A DNA stretch of 64,000 nucleotides from JAHJKV01 sp963678135 (GTDB taxonomy: Bacteria > Desulfobacterota > Desulfovibrionia > Desulfovibrionales > Desulfovibrionaceae). The translations under genes and the position numbers were made by a program. Shown one piece after another: positions 36,129-44,650 of the stretch; the stretch's first letter is position 1; every line of letters starts with the position of its first letter. Where the stretch lies: contig OY782667.1 of the NCBI GenBank assembly GCA_963678135.1, positions 558,001-622,000 of the forward strand. Direction: 5' to 3'. Under the pieces are notes generated by a model, which had not been told where the DNA came from, made no database searches, and saw only the letters and a list, made by a program, of their open reading frames with translations.

Positions 36129-36466
36129 CGTAACTTTATCCTCCTATGGTAGTTTGCTTTATGCGTGCTCAAGTGCATTTGTTATGATATTCGTAAATTT
36201 TTTCCTATATAAAAAGCAAGATCGTGGCACATGTTTTTCGGTGAACGGTACAATTTAGCCTTTTGTCGGAAAATCCTAAAAAACAAAGCTATTTATAGAG
36301 ACTGACTGAATTTTTGCACGCTTGAAAGAGAAAAAGCAGAACTTTGTATGCTTCTTCTTCATTTTATTTGAAAAAACTTCGTAGTATATTGACAAATGCT
36401 CCAAGGGAGAGAACAATTAAAGGCGACATATCACTTATTAAGCTGTTTTGTTTTGGAGGATACATT
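36129..36466. other. Divergent intergenic region between acs and frdC
   Basis: 338 bp that must hold promoters for both directions. A TTGACA stands at 36389-36394, but the sequence 17 nt on (AACAAT) is a poor -10. A TGGCAC at about 36226 does not continue into a sigma-54 site. Nothing else is recognised. Confidence 0.5.
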
Positions 36467-37117
36467 ATGAACATCAGTTCCAGCCGACTTGCTGGGAAAG
36501 CCACACAATTTGACGGCATTTTGGATTGGTTTCAAATGCTGTCCGGTGCAGGGCTTATCCTTTTTATGTGGGCACACATGATTTTGGTCTCAAGCGTACT
36601 TATCGGGCCAGGCCTCATGGACGCAATAGCACACTTTTTTGAAGCCACTGGCATGGCTCAAGTAGGTGGCCCTCTGATATTTTTACTTTTTCTTTTTCAC
36701 TTTCTCTTGGCAGCAAGAAAGGCTCCTTTTCGTTTTGAAGGCATGTCTACCATAGTCTCGCACGCAAAAATGATGAATCATCGTGATACATGGCTTTGGC
36801 TTGTACAAGTCATTACAGCGCTGATTATTCTCATTATGGGTGCCATTCATATGTGGGTAGTTTTAACAAATCTTCCTATTACTGCTGCAAAAAGTGCTGC
36901 TCGTGTCCAAAGTGGGTGGTGGATGGCTTTTTACCTTCTTTTGCTCCCCATGGTGGAACTGCATGTTGGCGTAGGTTTTTATCGCATTGCTGTAAAATGG
37001 GGGCTGATTAAAGCCTCAGGAAGAAATAAATTCCACAAAACTGAAAATATTATAACCGTTAGTATGGTAGCTTTAGGCTTTATTACGCTCCTACGCTACT
37101 GGTTCCTAACTGTTTAA
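36467..37117 (+). CDS. frdC: Fumarate reductase/succinate dehydrogenase cytochrome b subunit
   Basis: Membrane anchor of a quinol:fumarate reductase. The 216-aa protein has about five hydrophobic segments with His residues placed as haem ligands (MWAHMI, LFLFHFLLAARK, GAIHMWV, LHVGVGFYRIAVKWG). This five-helix single-subunit form is the dihaem type known from Wolinella and Desulfovibrio. ATG 36467 has GGAGG 8 nt upstream, so an in-frame extension to 36344 is discarded. Leads frdCAB-fumarase. Confidence 0.92.
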   Translation: MNISSSRLAGKATQFDGILDWFQMLSGAGLILFMWAHMILVSSVLIGPGLMDAIAHFFEATGMAQVGGPLIFLLFLFHFLLAARKAPFRFEGMSTIVSHAKMMNHRDTWLWLVQVITALIILIMGAIHMWVVLTNLPITAAKSAARVQSGWWMAFYLLLLPMVELHVGVGFYRIAVKWGLIKASGRNKFHKTENIITVSMVALGFITLLRYWFLTV

Positions 37118-37130
37118 CGCGAGGTTCATC

Positions 37131-39008
37131 ATGCAAACTATCTACACAGATGTACTTGTTATAGGTGCAGGTCTTGCTGGCGAACGCGCGGCCATTGAGG
37201 CTGGACAAGCAGGACTTTCAGCAATTTGCTTAAGTCTCGTTCCTGCCAGACGCTCCCATTCTGCTGCAGCACAAGGGGGTATGCAAGCTGCTTTAGGCAA
37301 TTCCGCCATGGGTGAAGGTGACTGCCCTGATGTCCATTTTGAGGACACTGTTAAAGGTTCTGATTGGGGCTGTGACCAAGAAGTGGCAAGACTTTTTGCC
37401 GAAACTGCCCCCATTGAAATGCGCCGTCTTGCACATTGGGGAACTCCGTGGAACCGCGTAGTACCCGGGACGTCCAAATACTTTAAGGGCGGTAAAGAAT
37501 TTGAAAAAACAGAAAAGGAAGAAAACAGAGGCTTAATAACGGCTCGCGCCTTCGGCGGTACAGCCAAATGGCGTACTTGCTATGTTTCTGACGGTACAGG
37601 GCATTCCGTACTCTTTACTGTGGATAATCGCTGTGCACAGCTCGGAGTTGAAGTACATGATAAAATGGAAGCTGTTGCTCTTGTCCATGACGGCGAAACC
37701 TGTTTTGGAGCCATAACACGCTGCATGAAAACCGGTGAACTTTTAACCTATCTTGCCAAAGCCACTATGGTAGCTTCCGGCGGATTTGGTAGAATATATC
37801 CCAATACAACCAATGCAGTGGTCTGCGATGGTGGTGGCCATATTCCAGCCATCAATACAGGCGTGGTACCCATGGGTAACATGGAGGCTGTGCAATTCCA
37901 CCCAACAGGCATTTGTCCCACGGACATTCTCGTTACTGAAGGCTGTCGTGGCGATGGCGGTACCTTGCTCGATGTCAATGAAGAACGCTTCATGGATAAA
38001 TATGAACCAGAAAAGGCAGAACTTGCTTCTCGTGATGTTGTTTCTCGCTGGATGACCCATCACATTAGACAAGGCAAGGGAGTCAAATCGCCATATGGAG
38101 ATCACCTCTGGCTCGATATTCGCCACTTAGGAGAAAAACATATCACTGGCAAGCTGCGTGAAGTGTATGAAATCTGCACGAGCTTTTTAGGTATCAATCC
38201 TATTCATCAGCTTATTCCGGTCAAACCAACCCAGCACTATTCCATGGGTGGTATACGCACCAATAAAGATGGTGCTGCTTACGGTCTTAAAGGCCTTTTC
38301 GCAGCTGGAGAAGCTGCATGTTGGGATATGCACGGCTTTAATCGTTTGGGTGGAAACTCTTTAGCCGAAACCGTGGTTGCCGGTGGCATTGTTGGCCGTA
38401 AAATCGTGGATTATGTGCGTGGCGCGGAAGTTACGTTCAGCTCCAGTATTATTGATGAGGCTGGAGCAAAACAAGCTGAGCGTATTCAAAAACTTGTAGA
38501 AGGCAAAAATGGGCAAGAAAATGTATACAAGGTTCGCGCTGAAATGCAGCAAATTTTAGATAAAGGAGCCAATATCTTCCGTACCAAGGAAGGCCTTGAA
38601 GAATGCGTAGAAAATTTACAAAAAGTTTTGGATAAATCCAGAAAAGTGGGCTTACAATCAGGAGTTGGCGTAGGGGCAGCACCAGAACTCATGGCAGCCT
38701 TGCGAATAGAAGGACAAGTCAAAATGGCTCTTATGGTTGCTTACGGAGCACTTATGCGTACTGAATCACGAGGCTCACATAATCGTGAAGATTTCACAGC
38801 ACGCAATGATCGTGATTGGCTTAAGCGTACTCTGGCATATTGGAAAAAACCAGATGATATGTTGCCCACATTAGATTATGAACCATTTTCTAATACACTT
38901 GAAATTCCGCCGGGATACCGTGGCTATGGAAAAATGGACATCATCCCCATGGAAGGTATGGAAGAAGAAAAATCCAACTCCGAAGTTCAAGAAAAGGGGG
39001 ACAAATAA
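37131..39008 (+). CDS. frdA: Fumarate reductase/succinate dehydrogenase flavoprotein subunit
   Basis: Catalytic subunit with covalently bound FAD. The 625-aa protein begins with the dinucleotide fold VIGAGLAGERAA and the FAD-His segment RRSHSAAAQGG (His43). The substrate site includes QFHPTGI and EGCRGDGG, where many homologues have RGEGG, a conservative Asp for Glu change. C-terminal segment TESRGSHNREDF fits the family. It lies 13 nt after frdC; frdB starts on the next base after the stop. Confidence 0.96.
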   Translation: MQTIYTDVLVIGAGLAGERAAIEAGQAGLSAICLSLVPARRSHSAAAQGGMQAALGNSAMGEGDCPDVHFEDTVKGSDWGCDQEVARLFAETAPIEMRRLAHWGTPWNRVVPGTSKYFKGGKEFEKTEKEENRGLITARAFGGTAKWRTCYVSDGTGHSVLFTVDNRCAQLGVEVHDKMEAVALVHDGETCFGAITRCMKTGELLTYLAKATMVASGGFGRIYPNTTNAVVCDGGGHIPAINTGVVPMGNMEAVQFHPTGICPTDILVTEGCRGDGGTLLDVNEERFMDKYEPEKAELASRDVVSRWMTHHIRQGKGVKSPYGDHLWLDIRHLGEKHITGKLREVYEICTSFLGINPIHQLIPVKPTQHYSMGGIRTNKDGAAYGLKGLFAAGEAACWDMHGFNRLGGNSLAETVVAGGIVGRKIVDYVRGAEVTFSSSIIDEAGAKQAERIQKLVEGKNGQENVYKVRAEMQQILDKGANIFRTKEGLEECVENLQKVLDKSRKVGLQSGVGVGAAPELMAALRIEGQVKMALMVAYGALMRTESRGSHNREDFTARNDRDWLKRTLAYWKKPDDMLPTLDYEPFSNTLEIPPGYRGYGKMDIIPMEGMEEEKSNSEVQEKGDK

Positions 39009-39749
39009 ATGGCCAGATTGCTCAAATTTAATATTTTCCGTTATAATCCCCAATTACCGGAAAAAGCTCCGTTCATGCAAGAGTATATGCTTGAAGAAAC
39101 AGATTCCATGACTTTGTTTATTGCCTTAAACCAAATCAGGGAAGAAAAAGATCCTTCTCTTATGTTTGATTTTTGTTGCCGTGCCGGAATTTGTGGCGCA
39201 TGTGGAATGGTCATTAACGGCCGACCAGGCCTTGCCTGCCATACAAAAACAAAAGATTTACCATCAGACATCACCTTACTCCCCTTGCCTGTTTTTAAGT
39301 TAGTCGGAGATCTTTCTGTGGATACAGGCACATGGTTTCGTGAGATGTACACAAAAACAGAATCATGGATTCATACAAGCAAAATCTTTGATGAAAATGC
39401 TGAAGAAGAACGCATGGACAATCAAACGGCAGAAGCTATCTATGAATTGGATCGCTGCGTAGAATGTGGCTGCTGTGTTGCAGCCTGTGGTACTGCTCGC
39501 CTGCGCGATGATTTTATGGGAGCAGTAGCCCTCAATCGGGTAGCTCGTTTTGTTGTTGATCCTCGTGACCAGCGTACTGATAAAGAATATTACGAAATCA
39601 TTGGCTCTGATCACGGTATTTTTGGTTGCATGGGGCTGTTGGCCTGTGAGGATGTTTGTCCTAAGCACTTACCCCTACAGGATCAACTTGCTTTTTTACG
39701 GCGCAAGATGGGCATTACTGCCTTAAAAACGCTTTTCCGTAAATCCTAA
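39009..39749 (+). CDS. frdB: Fumarate reductase/succinate dehydrogenase iron-sulfur subunit
   Basis: 246 aa. A [2Fe-2S] N-terminal domain (FCCRAGICGACGM...GLAC) is followed by the C-terminal ferredoxin-like domain with CVECGCCVAACG and CMGLLACEDVCPKHLP for the 4Fe-4S and 3Fe-4S clusters. It links FAD in FrdA to haems in FrdC. The ATG directly abuts the frdA stop, so translation is coupled. Confidence 0.96.
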   Translation: MARLLKFNIFRYNPQLPEKAPFMQEYMLEETDSMTLFIALNQIREEKDPSLMFDFCCRAGICGACGMVINGRPGLACHTKTKDLPSDITLLPLPVFKLVGDLSVDTGTWFREMYTKTESWIHTSKIFDENAEEERMDNQTAEAIYELDRCVECGCCVAACGTARLRDDFMGAVALNRVARFVVDPRDQRTDKEYYEIIGSDHGIFGCMGLLACEDVCPKHLPLQDQLAFLRRKMGITALKTLFRKS

Positions 39750-39799
39750 GAATCAGGTATTGCTTCAAAGTAAGCGACCAAGCGCAAAGGAAAAATCAT

Positions 39800-40636
39800 A
39801 TGAGAATTATACAAGCCAAGGACATTGTGGAGGCTGTAGCCGGTATGTGCATGAAGGGCAATACAGAACTGCCCGCAGATGTACGCCGAGCTTTTGAACT
39901 TGCTTATGAACGCGAGGATTCTCCGGCTGCAAAAGAAATTTTTCGCCAGCTTTTAGAAAATGCTGATCTTGCGTTAAAGACCAAACTACCGCTTTGTCAA
40001 GATTGTGGGCTGGCCGTTGTTTTTGTAGAAATGGGGGAAGACGTTTTTGTTGAAGGCAATCTTAAAGAAGCCATTAACGCAGGTGTTCGCAAGGGGTATG
40101 ATGAAGCTTACTTGCGTAAATCAGCCTGTGATCCCATGAGCAGGGCAAATACCGGGGATGGCACTCCAGCCATTATCCATATTGACATTGTCTCTGGCGA
40201 TAAGCTCAAACTCACGTTCATGGCCAAGGGTGGTGGTAGCGAAAATATGAGTCGCGTCACCATGCTTGCTCCGGCCATGGGCTGGGAAGGAATCAAAAAA
40301 TTTGTGATCAATCGCGTGGCAGAAGCTGGCCCAAACCCCTGTCCACCAACAATCTTAGGCATTGGAGTGGGCGGTACTTTTGATCATAGCGCAAAAATAG
40401 CTAAAAAGGCTTTGGCTCGCCGTTTAGATGATACACATCCTGACCCTGAAATAGCAAAACTTGAGGCTGAATTGCTTGAAGAAGTGAATAAACTGGGTAT
40501 TGGCCCTATGGGCATGGGAGGCAAAACGACTTGTCTGGCTGTTAAAATAGCAATGGAGCCCTGTCATATTGCCAGCCTGCCACTTGCAATCAATGTACAA
40601 TGCCACTCTCAACGGCATGAGGAGGTTGTACTCTAA
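39800..40636 (+). CDS. Fumarate hydratase class I, alpha subunit
   Basis: 278 aa, N-terminal catalytic half of the oxygen-sensitive 4Fe-4S fumarase. Cluster cysteines lie in KLPLCQDCGLAVVF, SACDPMSRANTGDG-type and PCPPTILGIGVGG segments. The two-subunit form is common in strict anaerobes. It follows frdB by 50 nt, and its stop overlaps the beta-subunit start as TAATG, so it makes fumarate/malate interconversion part of the frd operon. Confidence 0.95.
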   Translation: MRIIQAKDIVEAVAGMCMKGNTELPADVRRAFELAYEREDSPAAKEIFRQLLENADLALKTKLPLCQDCGLAVVFVEMGEDVFVEGNLKEAINAGVRKGYDEAYLRKSACDPMSRANTGDGTPAIIHIDIVSGDKLKLTFMAKGGGSENMSRVTMLAPAMGWEGIKKFVINRVAEAGPNPCPPTILGIGVGGTFDHSAKIAKKALARRLDDTHPDPEIAKLEAELLEEVNKLGIGPMGMGGKTTCLAVKIAMEPCHIASLPLAINVQCHSQRHEEVVL

Positions 40637-41181
40637 TGGCTGAATATACTCTAAGCACCCCTTTAAGAGACGAAGATGTTCTCCAACTAAAAGCCGGTGA
40701 CGTTGTAAAAATTACTGGTACTATCTATTCTGCTCGCGATGCTGCCCATAAAAAAATTATGGAGCTTATTGACTCTGGACAAGAGCCACCTTTTGAAATC
40801 AAAGGTTCTGTGGTCTATTATGTTGGCCCAAGTCCTGCACCTCCGGGCAGACCTATCGGAGCAGCCGGTCCTACGACCAGTTACCGAATGGATACTTACG
40901 CGCCACGGTTGCACGCCTTGGGGCAAAAAGCCTCAATTGGCAAAGGCAAACGTAATGATGAAGTCAAAAATGCGCTCAAAGAACACAAAGCTGTATATTT
41001 TGGAGCCACAGGCGGAGCCGGAGCTTTACTTTCTCAATGCATTACAGCCAGTGAAATCATTGCTTTCCCTGAACTTGGGCCGGAAGCTGTTCGCGCTATG
41101 ACTGTGGAAAATTTTCCGCTTTTAGTTGTCAATGATTGCCATGGTGGAGAACTTTATGCTGCACCAAATTTACCTGCATGA
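40636..41181 (+). CDS. Fumarate hydratase class I, beta subunit
   Basis: 181 aa, C-terminal half of class I fumarase. It has the motifs GDVVKITGTIYSARDAAHKK, YVGPSPAPPGRPIGAAGPTTSYRMD and FGATGGAGALLS. It is translationally coupled to the alpha subunit. A related L(+)-tartrate dehydratase activity is possible for this family, but the frd linkage favours fumarase. Confidence 0.95.
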   Translation: MAEYTLSTPLRDEDVLQLKAGDVVKITGTIYSARDAAHKKIMELIDSGQEPPFEIKGSVVYYVGPSPAPPGRPIGAAGPTTSYRMDTYAPRLHALGQKASIGKGKRNDEVKNALKEHKAVYFGATGGAGALLSQCITASEIIAFPELGPEAVRAMTVENFPLLVVNDCHGGELYAAPNLPA

Positions 41182-41216
41182 TTTTCTTGACGACTTTTTG
41201 TGAAAAGTGCATTTTG

Positions 41217-41245
41217 TGCCTCCCATGATTTTTTTATGGGAGGCA
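41217..41245 (+). terminator. Hairpin after the fumarase genes
   Basis: A perfect 10-bp stem, TGCCTCCCAT against ATGGGAGGCA, around a 9-nt T-rich loop. It lies 36 nt after the fumarase beta stop. The T tail is weak, so readthrough into the small gene downstream is possible. Confidence 0.6.
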
Positions 41246-41282
41246 TCTATGTCTTAAAAAAATGTTCAAGGAGAATAGAGAA

Positions 41283-41453
41283 GTGGAAGATATTTTTGGC
41301 AATATTCCTAAACAAAAAAAAGATGATGCCCGGCAGGTGAAAACATATACCCCCTACCCCGGTGCAGATGAAAAATATGAGGATAACCAAGATTGGCGCA
41401 TTTATAATCCAGATAAATACCGCGACCCCAAATGGTCTCCGGAAAAAGAATAA
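41283..41453 (+). CDS. Small hydrophilic hypothetical protein
   Basis: 56 aa from a GTG at 41283 with AAGGAG 9 nt upstream; an in-frame ATG at 41262 would put this site inside the gene. The protein is charged, Tyr/Pro-rich (TYTPYPGADEKYEDNQDWRI) and without membrane or cysteine features. I do not recognise it. Its position after frdCAB-fumarase suggests co-expression. Confidence 0.55.
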   Translation: MEDIFGNIPKQKKDDARQVKTYTPYPGADEKYEDNQDWRIYNPDKYRDPKWSPEKE

Positions 41454-41850
41454 AATACATTCGGCTATAGCCAGAAAATACTCCAGCTGCCACCTCAAGA
41501 TGGAGCTTTTAACCATCCCAAAGTCAGACAAGACATTTGACTATAGCTAAAGAATATTAAAATTATCAAAATAAAACTTTTAACCACCCCAGAGTCAAAC
41601 AATACGCTACACAACTTCATAAAACCCGCTCCAAGCGGGCTTTCTTTTGAAAAGCAAAATGACTGGCTCATTAAAAAAACATCAGAGCAAACGCATTGAA
41701 ATTGTAGCGCGAACACCTAATTTCTTTACTATCTCCCTCTCTTGATTTCTTTACTGTCTCCCACTTCTTGTTATCCTGCCCTACTTCTCTGGCCTACGCA
41801 CTTCCCCTCTTGTCATCCTACGCTTTCTCTCCACCCTATGCACCTCCTCC
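41454..41850. other. Intergenic tract leading into TIR element copy b
   Basis: No gene is seen. AGAGCAAACGCATTGAA at 41684-41700 matches the outer flanking repeat (GGGCAAACGCATATTAA) found around the other two complete elements. Pyrimidine-rich, partly repetitive sequence (two ATTTCTTTACTRTCTCC units near 41710-41760) follows. Confidence 0.5.
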
Positions 41851-42037
41851 GTCATTCTGCGCGTAAGTCGCAGAATCCAGTTCTTCTGCCTTTTCTTCTC
41901 TTCCTTTCTTCTCTTCTTTCTGTTTCTTCTTCCTTTTTTCCTTTTCTTTGCCTTCCCTTCTCCTTGCTTCTTCTCCTACTGCGTCAAACCCTCATAGTCA
42001 GGTTCTGCTGGACTGTCGCGACTTCGCGCAAAATGGC
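41851..42037. repeat. Dispersed TIR element, copy b
   Basis: The left terminal repeat is GTCATTCTGCG-CGTAAGT-CGCAGAATCCAG (41851-41880) and a degenerate inverted copy lies at 42008-42036. Between them is an almost pure pyrimidine tract on the + strand and the conserved block GCGTCAAACCCTCATAG. Each terminal repeat is itself a palindrome. There is no coding content. Confidence 0.85.
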
Positions 42038-42140
42038 AAGCAAAAAGGCATAACAAAACTGGGAGGAATCGAATACTCCCGAATTTGTTTCAAACCAAGT
42101 GTTCACTTTTGAAATTGATACACGTTACCCTAAAAAACAC

Positions 42141-42168
42141 TTGACAAACTAATAATAATAGTTATCAA
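42141..42168 (+). promoter_or_regulatory. Promoter and possible Fur-like site for the small gene at 42201
   Basis: TTGACA (42141-42146), 16-nt spacer, TATCAA (42163-42168). The spacer and -10 carry AATAATAATAGTTATCAATA, which loosely resembles a Fur box; the promoter call is firmer than the Fur call. Confidence 0.45.
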
Positions 42169-42200
42169 TAGCTTTAGGAAAAACAAAATCAGGAGGAAAC

Positions 42201-42545
42201 ATGGGAAACTTAAGCGAATATAGAAATTTAGACATAGATTGGGAAATGACTCCAGAGGATGCAGTTACTTTGTATTTAGAATGGGGCAATAATTCTTGGC
42301 GTGCTGACTTTCAGCCCGTTCGCTCTAAGGAAGATTTTTCTAATTATTTTGTAGTATATAATTGGGATGAATCTCCTCGCGCTATCCTTATTCGGCGCAA
42401 TTCAGAAGAAGCACAAGAACTATGGTCAGAACAATTACCTCAAGATTTGGCAAAGCACTTTAGGCTCAATGCCGGAGCCCTTAAGGGAGTATACGCGCCT
42501 GATGAAACAATTAAGCAATGGCTTCAGGCAGAATTAGGTCATTAA
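42201..42545 (+). CDS. Conserved Desulfovibrio-type small protein (DVU0772-like)
   Basis: 114 aa, acidic and Trp-rich (NLDIDWEMTPEDAVTLYLEWGNNSWRADF), no signal or membrane segment. It resembles a conserved hypothetical of sulfate reducers (DVU0772 family, from memory). AGGAGG stands 5 nt before the ATG and a good promoter and terminator flank it, so it is probably a well-expressed single gene. Function unknown. Confidence 0.75.
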   Translation: MGNLSEYRNLDIDWEMTPEDAVTLYLEWGNNSWRADFQPVRSKEDFSNYFVVYNWDESPRAILIRRNSEEAQELWSEQLPQDLAKHFRLNAGALKGVYAPDETIKQWLQAELGH

Positions 42546-42600
42546 AATCGCGAACAACACAAACATAAGCCTCCTCCTCTTCACTGTATAGAGAGGTTCA

Positions 42601-42640
42601 AGGGTTGGTCAGATATTTTTCTGACCAGCCCTACTTTTTA
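42601..42640 (+). terminator. Intrinsic terminator after the DVU0772-like gene
   Basis: AGGGTTGGTCAG pairs over 12 bp (one T-G) with CTGACCAGCCCT around an 8-nt loop, followed by ACTTTTTAT. Confidence 0.85.
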
Positions 42641-42866
42641 TGCTATTTTTAGCATAGCATGACTAGACTCTGGCGCATAAATACTGCTTAACACGCAAAA
42701 CAGCAGGTTTTTCTCTCAACTATCCAAATTAGAAGTATTTTTTATACAAAAAAGTAGCTTGACGCCATTATCTTAGAATGTCATGGATTTTCCGCTACTT
42801 GAGCACATAATGTTTGTGCTTTGTATGTTTTAATAATTTTTACGTTCTAACAATATGGAGTCATTC

Positions 42867-43271
42867 GTGAGTCAGCCCAAAGTTTTTCATACAGAGAATG
42901 CCCCTGCTGCTGTTGGTCCCTATTCACAAGCCTGTGCAATGGGGAATATTCTTTATGTTTCAGGTCAGTTAGGCATAGACCCTGCCTCCGGTGCCTTTGC
43001 ACAAGGTGCAGACAAAGAAGGTGACTTTTCCGCGCAAGCACGGCAGGCTTTAGAAAATTTATCTGCTATTCTCAAGGCCTGTGGTTCAGACCTGAATCTT
43101 GTGATGTCTGTTGATGTATTTCTCACCAATATGGGGCGTTTTAAGGAATTTAATGCCATATATGCTGATTTTTTTTCAGAGCATAAGCCAGCGCGAGCAG
43201 CAATAGAAGTCACTGGTCTTCCCCTTGGTGGCATGGTTGAAGTCAAATGTGTTGCCGCTATCAAAGGATAA
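42867..43271 (+). CDS. ridA: RidA family enamine/imine deaminase
   Basis: 134 aa from GTG 42867. Hydrolyses reactive 2-aminoacrylate-type enamines formed by PLP enzymes. Family motifs are APAAVGPYSQACAMGNILYVSGQLGIDP, the catalytic Arg region KPARAAIEVTGLPLGGMVEVKCVAA and FLTNMGRFKEFNAIY. GGAG lies 6 nt before the GTG; an ATG 12 nt upstream is the alternative start but has no ribosome-binding site. The 230 bp upstream (42641-42866) holds no recognised element. Confidence 0.93.
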   Translation: MSQPKVFHTENAPAAVGPYSQACAMGNILYVSGQLGIDPASGAFAQGADKEGDFSAQARQALENLSAILKACGSDLNLVMSVDVFLTNMGRFKEFNAIYADFFSEHKPARAAIEVTGLPLGGMVEVKCVAAIKG

Positions 43272-43317
43272 AAATGACACTTGACAGAGTCTTCAAAAGT
43301 GCATTAGGAAAAAATTT

Positions 43318-43392
43318 ATGCGTAATTCGTTTAATTTCAGCAACTTTTTTTTCTTCACAACCACCTGTGGTCGTGAAGTGTGTATGATGTAA
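43318..43392 (+). CDS. Phe-rich leader peptide of aroA'
   Basis: A 24-codon frame beginning MRNSFNFSNFFFF and ending REVCMM, stop TAA. Six of the first 13 codons are Phe, four in a row (43345-43356). AGGA lies 8 nt before the ATG. The frame is followed by an attenuator and then by the first gene of aromatic amino-acid synthesis, so it is read as a phenylalanine-sensing leader analogous to pheL of enteric bacteria. Confidence 0.9.
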   Translation: MRNSFNFSNFFFFTTTCGREVCMM

Positions 43393-43452
43393 GAGTCAAA
43401 ATCAAACAAGCACTCAAAGGGCCACAGGCGAAAACCTGTGGCTCTTTTTTTT
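43353..43452 (+). promoter_or_regulatory. Three-way attenuator controlling aroA'
   Basis: Segment 1 (43353-43362) pairs with segment 2 (43369-43378): CTTCAC with GTGAAG plus AACC with GGT. Segment 2 (CCTGTGGTC, 43364-43372) is complementary over 9 bp to segment 3 (43420-43428, GGCCACAGG type). Segment 3 (GCCACAGG, 43421-43428) pairs with segment 4 (CCTGTGGC, 43435-43442). A ribosome stalled on the Phe codons at 43345-43356 would cover segment 1, freeing 2:3 and blocking the terminator. Confidence 0.88.
43416..43452 (+). terminator. Attenuator terminator (segments 3:4)
   Basis: AAAGGGCCACAGG against CCTGTGGCTCTTT with loop CGAAAA and an eight-T tail. It lies 57 nt before the aroA' start. Confidence 0.9.
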
Positions 43453-43508
43453 GAACCTCAGGTAAAAACAGCACAAGGTCACAAGAGGCAAAAGCAAGGA
43501 GCAAACTC

Positions 43509-44303
43509 ATGTCCATAGGTAAAGCCATTCGTTTAGAACGTATTATGAACCGTAACACTCAAAAAACTATTATCGTTCCCATGGATCATGGGGTAACAGT
43601 AGGGCCTATTTATGGCTTGGTTGATTTACGAGAAACAGTAGATCAAGTCGTAGAAGGTGGTGCCAACGCCATGCTTATGCACAAAGGTCTGCCTCGATGT
43701 TCACATCGCGAAAATGGGCGTGATGTCGGCCTTATTATCCATCTTTCCGCCTCCACCTCAATGTCCCCAACACCCAATGCCAAAGCCATTGTCGGAACAG
43801 TAGAAGATGCACTACGTCTTGGTGCAGATGCTGTCAGTGTGCATATCAATTTAGGGGATGAGACTGAACCACAAATGCTGAGAGATTTAGGAATGCTGTG
43901 TTCTCAGGCTGATTATTGGGGAATACCTGTTTTAGCTATGATGTATGCCAGAGGGCCAAAAATTGAAAATGAATATGACCCCAAAGTGGTAGCGCATTGT
44001 GCTCGTGTTGGAACAGAGCTTGGCGTAGATATTGTGAAGGTGAATTATACGGGAGACCCTGAAAGTTTTTCCAAAGTAACAGAGGCTTGCTGTATTCCGG
44101 TAGTCATTGCAGGAGGCCCAAAAATGGATAGCGATCGCGATATTGTAGAAATGGTACATGATTCAGTGCAAGCTGGCGGTGCTGGAATTTCTGTTGGTCG
44201 CAATATTTTTCAGCATGACAATCCAGCTCAATTGGTCAAAGCCTTAGCCAAGGTAGTGCACGAAAAATATAGCGTAGACCAAGCCTGCTCCTTAATGCTT
44301 TAG
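43509..44303 (+). CDS. aroA': 2-amino-3,7-dideoxy-D-threo-hept-6-ulosonate synthase
   Basis: A 264-aa class I aldolase of the archaeal/Desulfovibrio-type route to dehydroquinate, joining an aspartate-semialdehyde unit to a 6-deoxy-5-ketofructose-phosphate donor. Motifs are IVPMDHGVTVGP (Asp26), NAMLMHKGL and the Schiff-base Lys region DIVKVNYTGDP, followed by VIAGGPKMDSD and GISVGRNIFQ. AAGGAG precedes the ATG. The usual partner (dehydroquinate synthase II) is not next to it, so it is a single gene here. Expression should respond to charged tRNA-Phe via the leader. Confidence 0.9.
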   Translation: MSIGKAIRLERIMNRNTQKTIIVPMDHGVTVGPIYGLVDLRETVDQVVEGGANAMLMHKGLPRCSHRENGRDVGLIIHLSASTSMSPTPNAKAIVGTVEDALRLGADAVSVHINLGDETEPQMLRDLGMLCSQADYWGIPVLAMMYARGPKIENEYDPKVVAHCARVGTELGVDIVKVNYTGDPESFSKVTEACCIPVVIAGGPKMDSDRDIVEMVHDSVQAGGAGISVGRNIFQHDNPAQLVKALAKVVHEKYSVDQACSLML

Positions 44304-44396
44304 GTCAAAATTTTAACGCTTTTGCAATACACAGTGCAAAAATTGTCCTGCGATAGGATATACATATTGGCATGAAAAGTGCAAAAATTCGTAGTA

Positions 44397-44503
44397 AAGT
44401 CTGGAAACTAGGTGTGTGCCGGATTGGTCGAAAACGAACACTAACAGCAATATTTTTTACCAAGCGTTCTTCGATCTCCCCCCACGAGTAACCGGACTTT
44501 TTT
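44397..44503 (+). ncRNA. Candidate structured RNA or complex terminator after aroA'
   Basis: AAGTCTGG (44397-44404) pairs with CCGGACTT (44492-44499), which runs into a T tract to 44503. Inside, GGTCGAA (44426-44432) pairs with TTCGATC (44470-44476) and GAAC (44436-44439) with GTTC (44466-44469), making an 11-bp stem with a 3-nt bulge, extended by GGA/TCC. No known RNA family is recognised; it is not SRP RNA. It may simply terminate aroA' or lead cheY. Confidence 0.45.
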
Positions 44504-44650
44504 ATTTCTCATTGTGCACCAACTGGCTATTTCTTCTTATTTCAGCTATAATTTAAGTTGAAAGCATTGTAGCTTTCCGATACAAGGACTCCTAATTGTA
44601 GGGCTTTTACACAGTATACTCATTTGCCCGTTTATTTTGGAGGAAAAGAT

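Noticed and set aside
36226..36242. Possible sigma-54 promoter (TGGCAC) between acs and frdC
   Set aside because: The GC of the -12 element is missing at the required spacing.
41742..42053. 103-codon Leu/Ser/Phe-rich frame
   Set aside because: It is a translation of the polypyrimidine core of TIR element copy b.
44397..44503. SRP (4.5S) RNA, suggested by GTGTGCCGGAT
   Set aside because: The conserved GGAAGGAAGCAGCC-type loop of SRP RNA is absent.
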